From assembly GCA_029287815.1 (NCBI GenBank), contig JARFQK010000014.1, positions 1 through 9,015 on the forward strand: DNA of 9,015 nt, read 5' to 3'. The DNA is from Gammaproteobacteria bacterium (GTDB lineage Bacteria > Pseudomonadota > Gammaproteobacteria > SZUA-229). Numbering within the stretch: the stretch's first letter is position 1; each line of letters begins with the position of its first letter. Shown piece after piece: positions 6,600-9,015 of the stretch. The notes beneath the pieces were generated by a model. The model was not told where the DNA came from. It ran no database searches and saw only the letters and a program-made list of their open reading frames with translations. The position numbers and the translations under genes are program-made.

Positions 6600-6660
6600 T
6601 CAATACCAGCATCGCAAAACCGGTTGTTAGAAAACAGCGAATGGCTGGCATCGCTTTGGC

Positions 6661-6689
6661 GCTTGCAGCCCTCTTTCTTGGCTGCAAGC
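6661..6689. repeat. 10-bp perfect inverted repeat in the divergent region
   Basis: GCTTGCAGCC (6661-6670) and GGCTGCAAGC (6680-6689) are perfect inverted arms around a pyrimidine-only 9-base spacer (CTCTTTCTT). It lies between the two divergent genes, outside both probable transcription starts. No T tract follows on either strand, so a regulator-binding operator is at least as likely as a terminator. Confidence 0.6.
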
Positions 6690-6758
6690 TCGATATCTTC
6701 TGGCGCTATAACCCGTCAGCCAAGTGCACGATGCGCAGGCGATCAATCTCAGTCAGTG

Positions 6759-6764
6759 TATAAT
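6759..6764 (+). promoter_or_regulatory. Perfect -10 box upstream of the beta-barrel gene
   Basis: TATAAT is a perfect -10 hexamer, but no recognisable -35 box lies 16-18 bases upstream, so any activity would probably depend on an activator. A start near 6771 would place the in-frame ATG at 6724 outside the transcript and favours translation from 6799. Confidence 0.35.
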
Positions 6765-6798
6765 TTTCCAACCTACATGCTGCTCGAGGCGCATCGGC

Positions 6799-7656
6799 TT
6801 GCGTACCATCTGCACATTCATGGGCGTGTTAACAGGATGTCTGTTGGTCTTTGCGGGCAGCAAGGGCGCTGCGCAGCCCGTGGTTAATTCCGAGGATGAC
6901 TTGGAAGTCAGCTATATCTACGCCGCCGTATTGGGCTCGGGTACTTATCAGATCAAGGGCCGACGCCTCACCATGTTCCGTCTGCCGTTCAGCTGGGCTC
7001 AGCGCCAAGCCACAAAGGAAACGCCGGGTTGGAAATGGCTGTTTCCCGCCGTGCTCGGCTATGATGACCTAAGCAACGTGGACTCGGACTGGATCGATGC
7101 TCTGTTGCCAGATCAACTAGTGACCCTTACTGTATTGCCCGGGGTTGAGTATATCTATCCCGTATCGGCGAACTGGCACGTGAAACCTTTCCTACAGCTG
7201 GGGGTTGGCCGCGACTTTACCTCGCGTGAGACCATCGCGATGACCCAGTTCGGGATTCGCAGCCTGAGCCTGCTTCAGTTCACCAAGGACTGGGAACTAC
7301 GGTGGGGTATCGCGCTGCGCTGGGCGGGAGAGTATCAATTCAATAGCAATGACCGCAATAACCTGGGCATCTTCGATACCGGTCTGGACATTCGCCGCAA
7401 CACTCCCTTCACGTTGCTGGATAAAAGCGTGGACATGGGTGTGTATTACGTCTTTCAGCGCTATGTACCCGAGTGGCGCCTCAGCGACGCTCCCGACAAC
7501 AAACAAGAAGCGGTCAGAGTGCACGAGATCGGGGCCAGTATCGGCTTGAAACGCCCCCACAAGTTCCTCGGAATACCCTTTCAACGGCTACGTGTCGGCT
7601 ACAAGGATGGCGACAACCTCAGTGGCTGGACCTTTGGAACGGAATTCCCCTTTTAG
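6799..7656 (+). CDS. Probable outer-membrane beta-barrel protein, family not recognised
   Basis: I do not recognise the family with certainty. The N-terminus reads as a signal peptide: MRTICTFMGVLTGCLLVFAG, then SKGAAQ with a likely cleavage site near GAA/QP. The mature part has many short stretches of alternating hydrophobic and polar residues with aromatic girdles (VTLTVLPGVEYIYPV, WHVKPFLQLGVG, WELRWGIALRWAGEY, MGVYYVFQRYV). It ends in WTFGTEFPF, and a terminal Phe is the classic beta-barrel assembly signal. It could be related to solitary autotransporter-type barrels of similar length, but this is a guess. The start is a TTG at 6799, chosen because GAGG lies nine bases ahead and TATAAT lies at 6759-6764; ATG 6820 lacks a ribosome-binding site, and ATG 6724 would add an unlikely leader. 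The protein has about 285 residues. It stands alone between a divergent gene and a convergent one. Confidence 0.7.
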   Translation: MRTICTFMGVLTGCLLVFAGSKGAAQPVVNSEDDLEVSYIYAAVLGSGTYQIKGRRLTMFRLPFSWAQRQATKETPGWKWLFPAVLGYDDLSNVDSDWIDALLPDQLVTLTVLPGVEYIYPVSANWHVKPFLQLGVGRDFTSRETIAMTQFGIRSLSLLQFTKDWELRWGIALRWAGEYQFNSNDRNNLGIFDTGLDIRRNTPFTLLDKSVDMGVYYVFQRYVPEWRLSDAPDNKQEAVRVHEIGASIGLKRPHKFLGIPFQRLRVGYKDGDNLSGWTFGTEFPF

Positions 7657-7682
7657 TGCCACTCTCGAACCAAAAGAACCAA

Positions 7683-7723
7683 AAGGAGACGCTACCCATT
7701 TTTCCAATGGGTAGCGTCCCCTT
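7683..7723. terminator. Strong bidirectional intrinsic terminator
   Basis: GACGCTACCCAT (7688-7699) and ATGGGTAGCGTC (7707-7718) form a perfect 12-bp stem with a 7-base loop. After one mismatch the pairing continues as AAAGG with CCCTTT. On the plus strand the stem is followed by CCCCTTT; on the minus strand by TCCTTTTGG. It lies between the convergent beta-barrel and peroxidase genes, as expected for a terminator shared by both. Confidence 0.85.
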
Positions 7724-7728
7724 TAATC

Positions 7729-9015
7729 CTATAGAGGATTCAGGTTTGCATCGACTGCGTTTAGGCGCAGGCCATCGGGGTCGGCGACGGTTTCATCCGG
7801 GATCCATGGCGCCAGGCAGGCGCGGTCCTGGGTGCAGGGGTCGGTAAGGGTTTTCAGGAACTCGAGCAGATAGCCGATCTGTTCATCGGTGAGTTCAAGT
7901 AGTGGAGCCGAGAATACCCCAATGGCCCGATTTGTCGCCAGCTTGTCCAGCGCTTTCTGGGTGTTGATGCGCATGTCATCGGTTTGCCCGCTGGCCACGA
8001 TGGAAGACTCCAGCTGATTGAAATCGTAATTGTCCACTGCGGCCTGCGGATTCAGGTGGTGCCTGATCACCGCTTCCAGTGTCGTGTAGGCGCCGGCGTG
8101 ACTCCATGGGCCGGTCTCGGTCACATTCAACAACGAGGGTGTTCTAAAAGCGTAAAGCGTAAGATCATCGCTGGTGACGCGGTAACGGCCAAAATCATCG
8201 GTGCCGGTGTCGCCATCGCCTTTGCCGCGACCGATCTGGGGCATGCCGAGCACATGGAAAAGCTCGTCGCTGAACTTGTCGCCGCGGTGGCAGGTGACAC
8301 AGCTGGCGCCGTCGACGCGCGTCGGCAGCATGAACAGCAGCGCGCCGCGTCGTGCCGCTTCGCTGATCGCGTTATCGTCGCCTAGCATAAAGGTCTTCCA
8401 GGGTGAATTCACGAACACCTGCGAGCGCACGTATTCCCCGAGCGCCTCGGCAATGCGCGCGTAGCTTATGACGTCATCGCCATAGACCGCAGCGAATTCT
8501 GCGCGCCAGCCTTCGTAGGTCGCGAGGCGCGCGGCCAGCTCGTTGCGGACGTCGTCGTTGGTGACCAGGGTAAGGAAGTCGAAACCGCGCATGTCCTCGA
8601 CTGACGTGACCGGGAAGCGCGCTAAAGCGGTCGGCAGATTACTGCCGGCGTTCGGATCGACAAGACGGTTCCCGAATTCGTCGATCAGCGAGTCCGGTGT
8701 AACGATGCCGAGGCCAAAGTCACCGGGATCGCCGTTGAAGTTGGGAAACTTGTCCAGGCTCTCGATGCGGCCATCCGCTGTCATCGCGCTGTCCCATAGC
8801 CCGGCGTGGAACGTCGAGGGTGCGTTTCTGGCCACGGTCGGCCCACCATCCCAGTTCGGTGCCGTTGAGGTGTGAAACCGGCCTGGCCCGAGCAGGTCCG
8901 GATTTTCGGCATCGACGCCGATTGGTAGCGACAGGCGATCACCGCCACCCAGCACTGGATGATGACAGCTCACGCAGGCCGTATCCTGGTCGAGACCCAG
9001 TGCCTTGCTGTAGAA
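7729..9015 (-). CDS. Dihaem cytochrome c peroxidase-like protein (5' end outside window)
   Basis: The protein belongs to the dihaem cytochrome c peroxidase / MauG superfamily, periplasmic c-type haem proteins that reduce hydrogen peroxide or do related oxidations. The frame is open to the right edge, and the first CxxCH (CVSCH, 8976-8962) starts before the GTG at 8973, so that GTG is not the start. The second haem site is CVTCHRG (8301-8287). Family landmarks are NAPSTFHAGLWDSAM, then DGRIESLDKFP, LGRYRV-like FGRYRVTSDD, FRTPSLLNVTETGPWSHAG and TLEAVIRHHLNP. The position held by Met or Tyr as haem ligand in CcpA or MauG appears to be His here (codons 8061-8056). The C-terminal tail after DPCTQDRACLAPW is short. 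About 428 residues are visible; the signal peptide lies outside. The gene is distinctly G+C-rich. It ends beside the bidirectional terminator. The electron donor and physiological substrate are unknown. Confidence 0.85.
   Translation of the reverse strand, partial: FYSKALGLDQDTACVSCHHPVLGGGDRLSLPIGVDAENPDLLGPGRFHTSTAPNWDGGPTVARNAPSTFHAGLWDSAMTADGRIESLDKFPNFNGDPGDFGLGIVTPDSLIDEFGNRLVDPNAGSNLPTALARFPVTSVEDMRGFDFLTLVTNDDVRNELAARLATYEGWRAEFAAVYGDDVISYARIAEALGEYVRSQVFVNSPWKTFMLGDDNAISEAARRGALLFMLPTRVDGASCVTCHRGDKFSDELFHVLGMPQIGRGKGDGDTGTDDFGRYRVTSDDLTLYAFRTPSLLNVTETGPWSHAGAYTTLEAVIRHHLNPQAAVDNYDFNQLESSIVASGQTDDMRINTQKALDKLATNRAIGVFSAPLLELTDEQIGYLLEFLKTLTDPCTQDRACLAPWIPDETVADPDGLRLNAVDANLNPL

Noticed and set aside
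6496..6687. 63-codon minus-strand frame overlapping the NAD-binding gene start by ATGA
   Set aside because: It resembles a coupled gene, but the probable promoter of the NAD-binding gene lies inside it, it has no recognisable domain, and the NAD-binding gene has its own ribosome-binding site.
1..9015. CRISPR array, tRNA, rRNA or insertion sequence with transposase
   Set aside because: No regularly spaced direct repeats, cloverleaf sequence, ribosomal RNA segment or transposase reading frame was seen on either strand.

Overview
The window looks like chromosomal DNA from a Gram-negative bacterium, most likely a proteobacterium and perhaps an environmental gammaproteobacterium. The evidence is a lipoprotein-type cardiolipin synthase homologue, an apparent outer-membrane beta-barrel protein ending in Phe, a c-type dihaem peroxidase homologue and Shine-Dalgarno-type starts. 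The genus cannot be named from the sequence alone. The region is a mosaic: housekeeping-type genes stand singly, separated by gene remnants and palindromic DNA. Base composition shifts sharply: 20 of 60 bases are G+C at 6121-6180 inside the NAD-binding gene, against 43 of 60 at 8281-8340 inside the peroxidase gene.

Layout. 1-569 (+): the C-terminal catalytic part of a short tyrosine recombinase, cut by the window edge. 570-856: gene-free DNA rich in palindromes, then a promoter for the next gene. 857-2389 (+): a phospholipase D-family, ClsC-like lipoprotein. 2446-2987: a decayed metallo-beta-lactamase-fold hydrolase (-) between two imperfectly similar sequence blocks in opposite orientation. 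2990-3233: no convincing gene, but two stable-looking hairpins. 3234-3917 (-): a membrane zinc peptidase of the YugP type. 4034-5305 (-): O-acetylhomoserine sulfhydrylase (MetY). 5359-5500 (-): a frameshifted C-terminal remnant of panC. 5642-6499 (-): an atypical short-chain dehydrogenase (NmrA-like). 6500-6798: a divergent control region with a 10-bp-stem hairpin. 6799-7656 (+): an unrecognised, probable outer-membrane beta-barrel protein. 7683-7723: a strong bidirectional terminator. 7729-9015 (-): a dihaem cytochrome c peroxidase-like protein, cut by the right edge.

The genes do not form one pathway. Homocysteine synthesis (MetY), cardiolipin synthesis, membrane proteolysis and periplasmic haem redox chemistry sit side by side. 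The two pseudogenes, the recombinase and the scattered palindromes suggest a chromosome segment reshaped by repeated insertion and deletion. I found no convincing new multi-gene system. The items most worth checking are the palindrome cluster behind the recombinase, the opposed blocks around the hydrolase remnant, the panC remnant, the orphan beta-barrel gene with its hairpin-bearing upstream region, and a possible His haem ligand in the peroxidase.
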